DNA of 64,000 nucleotides from Buxus sempervirens. Its lineage: Eukaryota; Streptophyta; Magnoliopsida; Buxales; Buxaceae. The translations under genes were made by a program, and so were the position numbers. Below are positions 1-11,004 of this stretch, piece after piece (the first letter of the stretch is position 1; every line of letters begins with the position of its first letter). The notes below the pieces were generated by a model. It was not told where the DNA came from, made no database searches, and saw nothing but the letters and a program-made list of their open reading frames with translations. The stretch is from positions 28,138,766 through 28,202,765 of the forward strand of contig OX387184.1 in NCBI GenBank assembly GCA_947561395.2, written 5' to 3'.

Positions 1-589
1 ACGTTTTTTTCATAGTGGAAATTTTACTGTACACAGTGGACATAGGCACATCGTCGAACCACTTAAATTTTGCGTGTTCTTCTTCTTCTTCTTATCTTTA
101 TTTCTTTATTATTCAAGTTGCACGATTCTCAACATTCTCCCATGTGGTTTGGCTGACGTGGCACAACGGCCGAAGCCTCTGGAAGCCACGCCACTTGCAC
201 TCATGAAGAAAGCATGAAAGGTAACCATATTGCCACAGGGAGCCCCGTATTCATAATGCGATGAATGCAAAATGATAATAACAGTAAGCTCCATACGGTT
301 CTCTATGATTTTCAATTTTAAAATTGGAAACACATGTACTAATACATGTGTTCAAATTTCAAAATATTTTCATCATCTTCATATTTCGGTGCAATTTGGG
401 GTTTCTACATCTCCAAAGTGAATGTAATTTTATAGTAACCCGCATTAAATCTTGGTATTCTTCTTTCTTTCATTTTTTTTGTTTTCATTTCTACACATTG
501 GGAGAATGGTGAAGGCCATACTCATTAAATTGGAACAACTGCTGTTGTTGCTCAACCAATAACTTTTTTCTATAAACATATTTGTTTAT
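1..589. other. No gene recognised
   Basis: AT-rich DNA. Short open frames on both strands lack family motifs, and no transposon ends were found. Confidence 0.5.
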
Positions 590-1020
590 ACAGGGTATAT
601 AATAAAATTTAATATTTTTAATAAATTAATGTAAAATGCTTTAGGGTCAACCCCATTTATGACTTACCAAACCGTAACTTTTGGGAGCAGATTGAGGGTT
701 GGTGTAAAATCACAGTGATCATTGGACTGCCACGCGCCTTATACGGGACTAATTAAGGATTGGAGTCATCACCATCCAAAGGATCTCAGTGTCGATGGTC
801 ATCAAAGTATGCTTAAATCTTGAAAATGAGCTAAAGTAGGCTCAATCAAAAGTCTATACCAGATTTTAGGGTAAAAGGTTAGGTTATAAATGTGGGAAGG
901 TGTTAGGCATTCCCACTAATCCATCTAAGGGTGTGTAAACACCCTGAATTGGGCACAAAAATCAAGGTCAAACTAGAGACCCAAATTTGTTTGCATGCTT
1001 TTGCTCATGTGGTAGAGCGT
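590..1020. repeat. Degenerate LTR-like remnant, Ty3/Gypsy-type
   Basis: The stretch with 'ggagtcatcaccatcc' and, further on, 'gggaaggtgttaggcattcc' resembles text common in plant Ty3/Gypsy LTRs. The LTR at 56201-59012 has a similar 'ggagtcgcca' phrase. Neither terminus nor target duplication is visible, so this is an old fossil of uncertain extent. The 400 bases that follow hold nothing recognisable. Confidence 0.35.
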
Positions 1021-1623
1021 GTTGAAATCTGACTTAAAAGGAGTGAGTTATAGGGTAAATTTTGGAAGCTAGAAGTGTCACGTATCATTGTTGTAAGCAT
1101 TCAAGTAATGCCTACACAAATTTGGGAATATTTTGGAGGTGCCATGTCACAATTTTTGGTGACACATGGCATGACCATGAGCCTCACATGGCAGGCATAT
1201 AGTGTCACACGTGTCCAGTTGAGGGTTGTTGACAAGTCAAATAAAAAGTAAAAATAAATAATAAAAAAAGAGTAATTCAAAAAAAGAAAAATGATAAACC
1301 AAAAAGGTGGGAAGGATAATCTCTTTGGAGAATGGCTAAGGATGAGTTGGCAAAGTGAAAAGGAAGATGAGGTCGTTTGAGAAGAGGAGAGTTAGGGGAT
1401 AAGAGAGAAGCAATATTTTAGGATCCAAGATGTTTTAGGCTGCGTTTGGGATTGCTTAAATAAGTGCTTATTTGGGCTTATGGCTTATGAAAGCACTTAT
1501 TTAAGCTTAAAATCTGTTTGGTTATCTTAGATGGGTAAGTACTTACCCACAAGAAGAAGAGGAACATGACCCACAAGGAGAAGCACTTGAGAGTGGCTTC
1601 TCCTTCCTCTATTTCGATAAGCG

Positions 1624-1657
<34 letters not shown>
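1624..1657. repeat. Run of 34 consecutive C
   Basis: An uninterrupted C34 tract lies inside the Harbinger element, just upstream of the captured gene fragment. Such a run can form G-quadruplex or i-motif structures. Its true length may be uncertain because homopolymers sequence poorly. Confidence 0.9.
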
Positions 1658-1658
<1 letters not shown>

Positions 1659-1743
1659 ATCGAGAGGGAGAAATGTTGAATTGTCTAACACGAAACGAGT
1701 CGACGGATGGACGAAGAGGAAATCGACAGAGACAGACCGAAGG

Positions 1744-2040
1744 ATGGACGAAGAGGAAATCGACGATTTGGTCGCTTTGTAGAAAAGGGAACTCATGGCC
1801 ACGAGAGATGTTGAATCCGATCTCGAACTTGCATTTCGATTGCAGATGCAGGAAGCCATCTCTGCATCTCTTTCCTTTCAACCCTCTACCTCGGCTTCGT
1901 CCTCGACCTTATCGCCTTTGCTAGCGGAATCAGCGGTACTCAATGATGACGTGTCTCGTTTTGAGGACATTCAAACCCTAGAACTCGATAAATTCCATCA
2001 AGAACGGAAAGATCGACGGCAAAGCGAGGCTGAGAAGGGT
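1744..2040 (+). pseudogene. Captured N-terminal fragment of a plant RBR-type E3 ubiquitin ligase (inside Harbinger)
   Basis: From the ATG at 1744 the frame reads MDEEEIDDLVAL, a stop codon, then KRELMATRDVESDLELAF and on through RLQMQEAISASLSFQPS. After a Ser-rich stretch comes RFEDIQTLELDKFHQERKDR and QSEAEKGM. This matches my memory of the N-terminal region of plant RBR/RNase H-like ring proteins (an ELMA-x-SDL-x-AF-x-LQMQEA block, then the ERF/ELKDR helix). That region precedes the RING domains in the full protein; no RING or IBR cysteines follow here. The text stops resembling the family near 2040. A 23-bp segment at about 1701 is repeated at 1742. Nothing like this belongs in a Harbinger transposase, so gene capture is inferred. 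Family assignment is from memory and moderately sure. Confidence 0.6.
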
Positions 2041-2640
2041 ATGGTATCAGCCACTTGGCGTGGTAGGAGGGAAGCTTTGGTTTTAGTTCCTGAGAGTTTC
2101 ATAATAATCTCTTTACCTGGGTACAGATCCTTCTCTAAAAAGAACAAAAGAGAGGTTGGATCATTTGTGATATGGCTAGATATGTCCCAATGTATTCAAT
2201 ATTTTCAAAATTGATGCCCCCTTTGAACATGTCATGCATATTAGCCAAAGCACTAGGATTGATGTCCCGTTGCATCCCTTTTAGATTTGCAAAAGTTGAT
2301 AAAAATAAATAAAGCAATCCACAATAACCATGACTAATAGCTACAAACCCTTATGGTTATGGAATGGTAAACATTAAGGCCTTGAGCTGTGGAACCTTGT
2401 TGTAATTGATCATTGATAAATTTCGGCATGATTGTGTTGGGCAGTACACTTTGCCAATAAATTTCTTACGTTGTTGTAGCATCAAGACCACTGCTGTAAT
2501 AAGCTACAAAATAAGGTAGACAAAAAATTATCATTGCTTGCACCATATTGAGGAGTTCTTTATCATTTTCAAGACTTTTGACGTGGTAGTCGAGCTACAG
2601 GGGAAAAAGAATTATTTAATTATACCCATACATCGTTACG

Positions 2641-2917
2641 AAATGTGATCAAACAATGTTTTGGTGTATTGAAGGCGCGGTTCCCAATTTTAAAATTGAT
2701 GGCTCTATATCCATTTTCAACACAAAGATATATTGTTGTGGCAACAATGGCTATACACAATTTTATTCAACAAGCTGCATTATATGATGATCACTTTAGA
2801 CAATATGAAGATGAAGAGTGCATATGTGAAGATGAAGAAAGATCTTTTAATGATGAACCAAATCTTGATGGTATCATGCATCCAGCAGCAGCTGCTTGGG
2901 GAGATGGGTTGTACTAG
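2641..2917 (+). pseudogene. PIF/Harbinger transposase, C-terminal fragment (DDE_Tnp_4)
   Basis: The frame reads NVIKQCFGVLKARFPILKLM, then a spacer, then VVATMAIHNFIQQ and an acidic tail. This is the conserved end of the Harbinger nuclease domain, where the family normally has NVIERCFGVLKARFP and CxIHNFI. The third catalytic residue, the Glu of IER, is replaced by Lys (IKQ), so even this piece could not be active. The two upstream catalytic Asp regions are absent. A second Harbinger, on the minus strand at 47-48.5 kb, carries the same block with the Glu intact. The 2215-2640 stretch is not recognisable. Confidence 0.85.
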
Positions 2918-3694
2918 AGATATAATTGCAAATGCTATAAAATTTGCACATGATAGTGGTCATATTAGTTTTAGTTAATCACATATTTTGTCATTTGATA
3001 CATATGCGGGGTTTTATTTTGTAGCTGGTATTTTCTTTTGTTATGAATTACTTTTTATATTTTCTTGATAGATGAATTTATTTTGTTAGTTACACTTATT
3101 CTTTTTTTTTTATTCCTTATCAAAACTTATTTGTAACCTTATTTTCCTTTTTTTTTTTTTAGTTTTTTGTTTTTTATAGGGATCCAAATAAAGTAAGTGC
3201 TTTAATATTTAATACATATGTTTACCAAACAATTTCCTTAACCAAAAAGCACTTACTATATTATTTAAGTGCTTAAATAAATGTGTTTACCAAACACCAA
3301 ACTTGTCTTATGAGCACTTTTTTATAACTATGGATAAGTACTTAAATAAGCCAACTTATCTTTTAAGTACTTATCCATAAGCACTAGCAATCCCAAACGC
3401 TACCTTAGAGATAGTGGAGAAGAGATTTGAATGGGAGATATAAGGGGCCGTTGGGTTGAGGAGGCCATTCTACTACTCCTAAAAGCAAAAACACTTTCAT
3501 CATTGGCCATTTTTTTCTTGTTTTACTGATTCAAATTACAAAAAGGTTTACGAGATAACAAATAACTTATTACTTTAGGGTGGAAGTTGTATTGAATAAA
3601 ATTATATTGAAGGATAAATCAGTAAAACGATTGTTGAGCAACAATGTTTTGATGTCGCAGTGATACGTATAACTCCTCATTTTCTTTCCCTGCA

Positions 3695-4045
3695 TCTATA
3701 CTGTTAATAAAGAGAAAGGGGGTTTCTTTCCCTGCATCTATACTGTTAATAAAGAGAAACCGGGGGGGGATATTCCCTCTAGATTCTGGCCGGGGGGGAG
3801 GATATTCCCTCTAGATTCTGGCTTCTTTTTTCTTTTTCCGAATATTGTCCTCCCCAAACAAAATAATCCCCCACTATTTAAGAGGAAAGGGGGGGGGGGG
3901 GATATTCCCTCTAGATTCTGGCTTCCTTTTTCATTTTCTGAATATTGCCCTCCCTAAACAAAATAATCTCCCACTATTTTAAACATGTTGTAACTACCTA
4001 AGTGGGCCCATGTTTTCTACGCGCGTAGCGCATGCAGCCCCCTAG
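3695..4045 (+). mobile_element. Small non-autonomous Helitron with duplicated 5' terminus
   Basis: The 5' end reads A|TCTATACTGTTAATAAAG, a typical plant Helitron start inserted after A. The 3' end has the perfect palindrome CTACGCGCGTAG (4017-4028), then 13 nt, then CTAG followed by T (4042-4046). That is the hairpin-plus-CTRR-T ending of Helitrons. The 5' terminus occurs twice, at 3695 and 3737, in tandem. The interior has G-rich runs and three copies of a block containing 'atattccctctagattctgg', and no coding capacity. Confidence 0.75.
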
Positions 4046-4617
4046 TCATTTATAAACATAACCGCAGGTGAAAACCGAGAGTCTCATGATCTGATGACGT
4101 TTAAGATTGCAGAAAACTACTTCGTCTTCCTCTCTTCAATTCACCATTACTTTTTCCTATTGATTTTGAGCAAGCCATGGTCGATAAATACTGATTAGAC
4201 ATCCCCATTACTCCATTTGAAATGTTATCGTCAGAGCAGCTTCTATTCCAAATTTCTGACTCTACCTGAACACAAACCAGTGTATTTAATTTATCAAGCT
4301 CACGACGGAAAATGCCAATTTCACTCCAACATTAATGTTGCATCTTGCAAAATATCTTGATGTAATTGATAGTCTGAAAGGTGCATTCAATTAATTTAAT
4401 TCTATGGGTTTATATTATGTTCCTTGAAGTTCTTTTTGATGCTTTTTTCTACTCATATTACATATTATAATCTAATATATAGTTTCTGCAAATAAGTAGA
4501 GATCCACTTATTGGAAGGTAGCGCATGCTTATACAATGGAGCCATTTATAATGGCAGGATTAAAGGCTTCAATGGTGGAGGTTTGCTCGATTTTACTCAC
4601 TTGTAGGCTTTCTTCCC
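4046..4617. other. No gene recognised
   Basis: AT-rich sequence between the Helitron and the TRIM. No family motif or element end was found. Confidence 0.5.
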
Positions 4618-4899
4618 CGTTAAGGAATATAATTAAATATATAAAATTCACCTCTACTATAAGCTTGAGCTTTTAGTAAGAACGGTTTTTTACATGGTAT
4701 CAAAGCCTTAGGCAAACGCCAAAGTCTTGGGTTCAAACCTTAACTCCACCCGTTAAGAAAAATATTCCACGTGTAGAGCCTCCCCAAAATGGGTTTGAGT
4801 CAAACCCACATATGAGGGACGGTGTTAAGGAATATAATTAAATATATAAAGTTCACCTATACTATAAGCTTGAGCTTTTAGTAGGAATGATGTTCTACA
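4618..4899 (+). mobile_element. TRIM (terminal-repeat retrotransposon in miniature), whole, 282 bp
   Basis: Two 77-bp direct repeats (4618-4694 and 4823-4899) begin around GTTAAGGAATATAATTAAAT and end in ACA. Directly after the left repeat comes TGGTATCAAAGCC, the primer-binding site complementary to initiator tRNA-Met. Just before the right repeat lies a short purine-rich tract (GAGGGACGG). The unit is flanked by a perfect 5-bp duplication, TTCCC (4613-4617 and 4900-4904). It encodes no protein, as expected for a TRIM, which depends on helpers. The two LTRs are very similar, so it is fairly recent. Confidence 0.88.
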
Positions 4900-6154
4900 T
4901 TCCCTATCCTGTTGAGTCCATCACATTCATGTAAATGTATTTTTATTTTCTCACTTATTGGCTCTCTTTCCTTGCACATAAGGGCCACTATAAAGATGAG
5001 GACTGCACATATTTAGAAATTCTGATGAATTGAAAAATGCCAGTCTATTTTCCTTTTTCCTTTTGTAAAATGTTCCGAGAAGTTCTTGCAAAAAACAAAC
5101 TTTTTGTTGACAACTCTAATTCTACTTTGATGCACCAATTATTATATTCATAGGTAGGAAGGTGGATTCTTTGCTGAAATTTTCCTTGTTTCTTTCTTTC
5201 ATTTTCCTCTTTTTTTGTTTTTTTTATTTTACAACGTAATATCATTCATTGTAAATATAAAAAGGTTCCAAAGGTTACTCAATCCTGCAAGGACTATAGA
5301 AATCCTTACCTTCCTATGAATCCTCCTGATATTAAGAAATCATGCGGATATGCTTAATTTTATTATCAAAACTTAGCTGTATCTGCTCATGCTTACTTTC
5401 TAACTAAGAGTTGGTTATGCCCAGTCTACTTTAGGTCTTTATGGAAAGAAAAAAAGAGCTTGAGAGGAATGTGCTTCTTGCTTCAATTGAGAATATGTAA
5501 TATGCTCTCACAGTGGATGTTCTCCACACTATAAACATTGTATTTGAAATTTTCTTGTTCTGAACTTGTCTCCTATAGTTGTATGTGCTCAAATATGTCT
5601 ATGGAATCATTAGAGTTTGTCTAATTCAGGTATTCTCAGTATTTGGTACCATACAAAAAATTGCAATATTTCAGAAGAATGGTGGAATGCACGCTTTGGT
5701 TTAATACCCTGGTAAGGCTCATTTTATTTTTCTTATTGTCATTTACCCTCTTGTTATTTTCCTGTTTCTCTTGGTATTTTTTTCCTTTTAAATGTAAATA
5801 AGTTTGAGTATTGCTGTAGATCTTGTTGCCATATTACTCAAGTAAGTTGGGATCTTACTATCACTTGAATCTGGTAGAAACTGTTATGAAATATTTTGGT
5901 TGTAACTATTTATCTTCTTCTAATTATAGCTGATGTTTACTTGGCTTTTTTTTTAGTTCTTCACTAGGACATAGGGGACTGGATTGCTTTCCATTCCTTT
6001 CACTTACAATTTTTGAAATGTATCTTTAAGGATAAAAGACTTTTTATATTAGTTAGAAGATATTTTAATGGCAACTTTTGGCAATCAAAGGCTTCTAGAG
6101 AGAGTTATTGAGTGTAAATAAGAGACAGTTCACGGGATTTTTTATTTGGAAGCT
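4900..6154. other. No gene recognised
   Basis: AT-rich, with pyrimidine runs and no long frame on either strand carrying family motifs. Decayed intron-like or intergenic sequence. Confidence 0.5.
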
Positions 6155-6254
6155 TTTCTTGTTGCATCGTATACACAGGGCGGTGCAACATAAAATTATG
6201 TTGCTCCATGCATATGGAACAATGCAACACAAAATCTCTCTGCACCATTCCACA

Positions 6255-9200
6255 TAGGGATGCTTATTGGGCCTTCCTAAACGGGCACGTGGCCCGTTTA
6301 GGCACGGCCCGCCAGGGCACACGCCCAACGGCAAGCCGGCCCACTGGCTAGCTCTCTATTCCCTCCAAAAAAGTGGTTTTTAACCACCTTTTTTGCCCCT
6401 TTTACCTCCAAAAAAGTGGTTTTTAACCAACTGCCAAATAACAATCATATTGGAGGGTAGAGGTGGTAAAAAGCACTTTTGGTTTTCTATAAATAGGCTT
6501 ATCCTTTCTCACTCCAAACCACACCTCTTCCACAATCTCTTACTCTCTTCTTCTACAATCTCTCTAGCCTATCAAGAAATAGTTGCTTTGCTTAAATTGT
6601 TCAAGCATCAGAAGTGGGAAATTGGACTCTGGAAGTTGAAGGCTTCAACTGCAAAGTTCAAGTTTCATTCTAAAGAGGTATTCTTTTATTTAATTTTCCG
6701 ATTTTAAAATTAGTATAAATATTATATAAAAACAAGTAAGTCTCTCCTTCTACCTTTCTTATTATTTTATAGCCTAGTATAGTAGGTGAATATTGTGCAA
6801 CTAAGTGCATCTCTAGGAAATTTCTGTCATAAAGGACGAGATAATTGCCTAAGGAAAGTGGGTTTTAAGCGGGACCATTTGTGACCCCTCCACTTACCTG
6901 GGAATTTTCCTGGTGCATTTTTGCATACTTATTGCTCAATTTACTATAGGTAGTGTATCACCAAAAATTTATTATTATATTATTTATTAAGAAAATTTTT
7001 TCCAAAATTTGATAATGATCCCACGCATCCTATGTTCTTTAACACTAAGGAAAGGGAATTTCTTAGACCCTATTTTGACCCAACTTTTTCTGATGATGTG
7101 ACCCAATCCCAATATGGTGACCCTCCCATCCAAGATCATGAAACTGAGTTGTCTTCCCAAGAGATGGGATCATCTTCCTTACCAGCTAGGAGCACCAAGA
7201 GGAGAAGAACCTCTGGTGTTTGACTCAATTTTACAATTGAAAATATAGGGAGTGAAGAGAGGCCAGTTTGTAACCACTGCAAAAAAAAATTTTAGTTGTA
7301 AACGAAAAAGTGATACAGGCCACTTGCAACGGCATTTGCAGAAATGCCTTCCAAAACATGGCCAAATAGACCCTAGGCAAGCCCAAATTTCCAGCAGTAG
7401 TGTTAATTTTGGTAATTTTGTTTTTAATCAAGAAGAAACTAGGCTTGAAATAGTAAAGTAGGTAATACAAGAAGAATTATCCTTTAGATTAATAGAATCT
7501 AAAAGATTTAACCGTCTAATAATCAAATATCTAGCACAAGGATTTAAATCCTTCTCATGCCAGACTTTAAGAAAGGATGCTATAAAATTATACGAAAAAA
7601 TGAAAACCGGATTAATAAAAACTTTTTCAAACAATAACTTTAAGGTAACTTTAACCTCAAATATCTAGACAAGTAGAAGGTACTAACTTTTGAAGCACTA
7701 AATTCTAGCCATTCTGGACTAATTATAGCAAATACTATAGCACAAAATATAAGAAAATATAAAATACGAAATAAAATAATGGCTCTAGCACTTGATAATG
7801 CAAGTGCTAATAATATTGTAGTAAATATATTAAAACAACACTTAAACTTAAATATAGATGGATGTTTATTTCATGTTAGGTGTGCTTGTCACATCCTAAA
7901 TTTAGTTGTGCAGGATGGCTTAAAAATTGTCCAATATCATTTAACAAATATTAGAGATGCAGTAAGATATTTAAAACAATCTAGCACAACTACTAAAGAA
8001 TTTAAAAATTATTGTGCAAGTTTAAGAAAGCAACCTAAAATAATTACCCTAGATGTTGAACATAGGTGGAACTCAATATATTTAATGCTAGAAGCTGCAC
8101 TAGAATTAAAACAAGAACTTACACTATTTTATAAAACAAAAGTGCCTCAAAGTGAACTAATAGAACTTGATTGGCAAATAGCAGAAATTTTAAGAGATTT
8201 TTTAAAAGTTTTTTATGATGCAAAAAGATATTTATCAGCGGTTTATTACCCACATCCCCGAGTATTTTAAATTGTTTATATCAAATAAGTATTTGCTTTA
8301 AACAATATAAAGACATGCTTGTTGCTAAGGATATTTGTCATGCAATGGAAGCTAAAATTTTAAAATATTGGCAAGATATGCCTAATTTATATTGTTTAGC
8401 TACTACAATGGACCCTAGGATTAAATTAAGAGTGGAAGACTTAATAGATGGAATAAATGAGAATATGAATTCTTCTTTTGAAATAGATATACGTAAAATA
8501 AGAACCCCATTAGAAAGACTTTTTTCTGAATATGATACTAGCTGTAGCAGACAAGGTTAGACTCAGACCCAAGAAGCACTACCAGATAATTCCCCTTGGA
8601 ATTTTTTAAGTGAGAGAAGAATGGGAAAACAACCAGCATCTGATAGTGGGGGATTATCTGAGTTAAGGATTTATTTAGAAAGCCCCCCCAATACTTTTCC
8701 ATACTATGGAAGAGCATAGTTCTTTTAACATTTTGACATGGTGAAGCAAAATCAGGTTAGTTATCCTGTGCTTGCCGCCATGGCACGTGATCTACTAACG
8801 GTTCCAGTGTCCACAGTTGCATCAGAATCAGCTTTTAGCGCAGGTGGACGAATAGTGGACGACTATAGGAGCAGATTAACACCGGAGATGGTGCAAGTAT
8901 ATGTCTGTCTTACAGATTGGTTAAAGGCTAAATTGAGAGATCAGGAATATCAAGATGATCAACTTGTTGAAGACTTCGATGATTTGAATCTTGATGAATT
9001 TAGTCATCCAGATTAGTCTAAGTTTTATTATATTTTTTGTAATCAAATTTTAGGAACTTTACTTTATCTTTTTTTTTCTTTTAAACTGCAAATGAAAGAT
9101 AGATGAGTGGGTGCCAACCTAGTTGGGATGTGCTCATACTATAGTGATGCTGTATTATTTGTGCAAATGATTATGTATTATTTGTAAAGTTGTAATTGTA

Positions 9201-9392
9201 CTTGTAATAATTAATTAATTTATATTTTCTAAGCAAAATCTATCCCAATATGTGTAAGACAATTTTGTGAATAATAAAAATATTTTTCAGAATTTTTTGG
9301 AATTTTTCATGATTTTTTATTAAAAAAATCATTTTTTATTACCCCCCGCCCGGTATATACAAAACGGGCCGCGGGCCCGTTTAGCACACCTA
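6255..9392 (+). mobile_element. hAT transposon, 3138 bp, with 8-bp target duplication
   Basis: The ends TAGGGATGCTTATTGG and (complement of the right end) TAGGTGTGCTAAACGGG are short imperfect inverted repeats. They are flanked by identical 8-bp ATTCCACA (6247-6254 and 9393-9400), the hAT signature. Both subterminal regions are GC-rich, with repeated AAACGGGC motifs that are probable transposase-binding sites. The interior holds a decayed BED-finger/hAT transposase. Confidence 0.93.
7032..9016 (+). pseudogene. hAT transposase pseudogene (BED finger to hAT C-terminal dimerisation domain)
   Basis: Pieces appear in the family's usual order. A Ser-rich N-terminus (7032-7223) is followed by a BED zinc finger (VCNHCKKKF ... 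TGHLQRHLQKC, about 7263-7350). The RNase H-like core has LALDNASANN, FHVRCACHILNLVVQDGL and RWNSIYLML (7779-8270). A middle domain with AMEAKILKYWQDM lies at 8315-8560. The C-terminal dimerisation domain (8738-9016) has VPVSTVASESAFSAGGRI and SRLTPEMVQ. Stops after the finger, at the end of the core and within the middle domain, plus frame changes near 7670-7780, break it in at least five places. It resembles the plant RICESLEEPER/Ac-like branch. Confidence 0.88.
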
Positions 9393-9695
9393 ATTCCACA
9401 CAAACGGTGCAAATTCTGTTATAACCCATATGCTCGTGCTAAGGTGATGTAGCAGCTGAAGGTTCTAGTCGCCACCTCAGCACAAACTTTATGCATTGTT
9501 TATGTACAACGGTGCCGCACCATTCTTTATGTATATGATGCATAAAGAAAAAATGTATTTTGTATTTACATTACATGTATTAACCTGATAGAAAACAGAT
9601 ATATATATTTTAAGTACAAAATATTTCTATCATTTTCTCGTATTTTGGTGCAATTTGGGTATCTACGATTGACCCGTCCATAATGCTATTGCTAT

Positions 9696-10020
9696 TAGGT
9701 ATTGCAAAGATTCGGTTTTGAGAAAAACCAAAACCAAAACCAAGCTTATTAAATATGCTCAAAATTGAAAACAAATCAAAATCGAATGGAAACCAATGAA
9801 TGAAAACTCAAAACCAATTCGGTTTATCGGTTTTGGGTGATAATTAATGATATAACTTTTGGGTTCGGTTTGGCCTTAAAACCTAAACGGAACCATAACC
9901 TAAACGCTTTTATATAGCATAAACCACAATCGAACCGAAACGACAATTCAAAACCAACCCTAAGAGGTTTGGCTCGGTTCAGTTTATCGGTCTTAACTTT
10001 TAACCAAACCGTTGCTATCA
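9696..10020. repeat. hAT-type MITE-like repeat (CGGTTT-rich)
   Basis: The segment runs from TAGGTATTGCAAAGATTCGG to an inverse-like end (reverse complement TGATAGCAACGGTTTGG). It is full of 'ggttttgg', 'accaaaaccaa' and 'cggtttatcggt' text, as in many short non-autonomous hAT elements. No matching target duplication was found. Confidence 0.35.
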
Positions 10021-10239
10021 TATAGGGGTGGATAAGGCCGACCGATGAACTGTCCCGGTTGTCGTGAAGAACCTTTTATTTGAAATTCCTTTCTCACACA
10101 AATTCTCTGTTCTATGAAAGCATTCTTGTGTTTTGTTCTCTATTTTACGCCTTGATTGCATTGTACGCAGAAGAGCCTTACTTCTTCGAGACTTCGACCA
10201 TTGTGGGGAACTGTTAGGCTGCTTAATCCCTTTTCAGCC

Positions 10240-11004
10240 TCCATGGCGGGGATTGCCTGTAGCTTTTTCTTCAAACCAGTTATGACTCGAAGAACAACAC
10301 TGCCCCCTACTCCCTATCTCTCTTCCCTTGAGTCCAATGTTTTCTTTGTTCGTCCCTGTAACACCAATTTCGTCAAAATTAACTGCGACCCTTCCGTCTC
10401 CTATGCTTTCCAGACTTCGATCACTGCTCGGTATGGTGGATACCGGCCGAGTCTCGACGATTCGAGGAGGTCCACACAGACTTGGCAACACCCCGAGTTG
10501 AAAACTGATTCGGCCCTCGATATCTCCCCCATCAGGTAGCGTTTCCGTATGCATTTAAGTTCAGATGTATCCATGATTGACTTGAATGTGACTGTTTCCA
10601 ACATTTTTTTTTTGGCTTTTAGGACTGTACTAAGTGAATGAGGTTAAGTCTCCCTTTTTTTTATTTTAATTTTCCGCTGATTTTTTCTAACTCTATATTT
10701 CTTTCTGATAGACCAGCTTCAGAAAGGGTTATCCATGTACAGCAAAATGTGGTTAGTTGTTTATGCCCTAAATTTCTGTACATATTTAAGTTTGTTTAAG
10801 TTTTTTCATTTGGGATTTAAATTTCCATAAGGGAATCAATCTTTCTATGTTTTCAGATTACTAAAAATGAAGCCATTAAAATGAAGCTGAAATTAATCTT
10901 GTATGTAACTTTATATTCCATCTGTAGATTATCATTTCTCAGATGTGATAGGTTTGAAAAAGAGTTGAATATATTGTTGGTTTTAGTCAACAAATACAGA
11001 CCTC
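10240..11004 (+). CDS. Plastid-targeted-like protein of unknown function, exons 1-4
   Basis: The ATG at 10240 opens MAGIACSFFFKPVMTRRTTL, a Ser/Thr/Arg-rich, acid-poor leader like a chloroplast transit peptide. Four exons join in one open frame across GT..AG junctions: 10240-10535, 10712-10751, 10857-10900 and 10943-11004. After the leader come GGYRPSLDDSRRSTQTW, then RPASERVIHVQQNVITK, NEAIKMKLKLIL and CDRFEKELNILLVLVNKY. The phases (2, 0, 2, 1) agree at every junction, which makes a real gene likely although I do not recognise the family. A fifth exon with matching phase is proposed at 18798. Alternatively exon 4 could splice, also in phase, into the PsbP-domain exon at 19549. Confidence 0.55.

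Larger units (their letters stand above)
1438..3404 (+). mobile_element. PIF/Harbinger DNA transposon, 1967 bp, with TTA target duplication
   Basis: The left end reads GGCTGCGTTTGGGATTGCTT and the right end is its near-perfect complement (reverse complement GGTAGCGTTTGGGATTGCT). Both are flanked by TTA (1435-1437 and 3405-3407), the 3-bp duplication typical of this superfamily. Subterminal repeats of the 'aagtgcttaaataagt' type occur at both ends. Inside are a C-terminal piece of a DDE_Tnp_4 transposase and, upstream, sequence that looks like a captured host gene. Most of the transposase is missing, so the element is non-autonomous. Confidence 0.9.
6155..9545. repeat. Possible MITE into which the hAT element inserted
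   Basis: Outside the hAT insertion, about 35 bp at the left (ttgcatcgtatacacagggc, then ggtgcaac) and at the right (inverse of gcatcatatacataaagaat, then ggtgc) form an imperfect inverted repeat around roughly 250 bp of non-hAT sequence. A target duplication could not be set. Confidence 0.3.

Noticed and set aside
1527-1881. Minus-strand open frames with long Gly runs
   Set aside because: The Gly runs are translations of the C34 tract; no family motif supports a gene.
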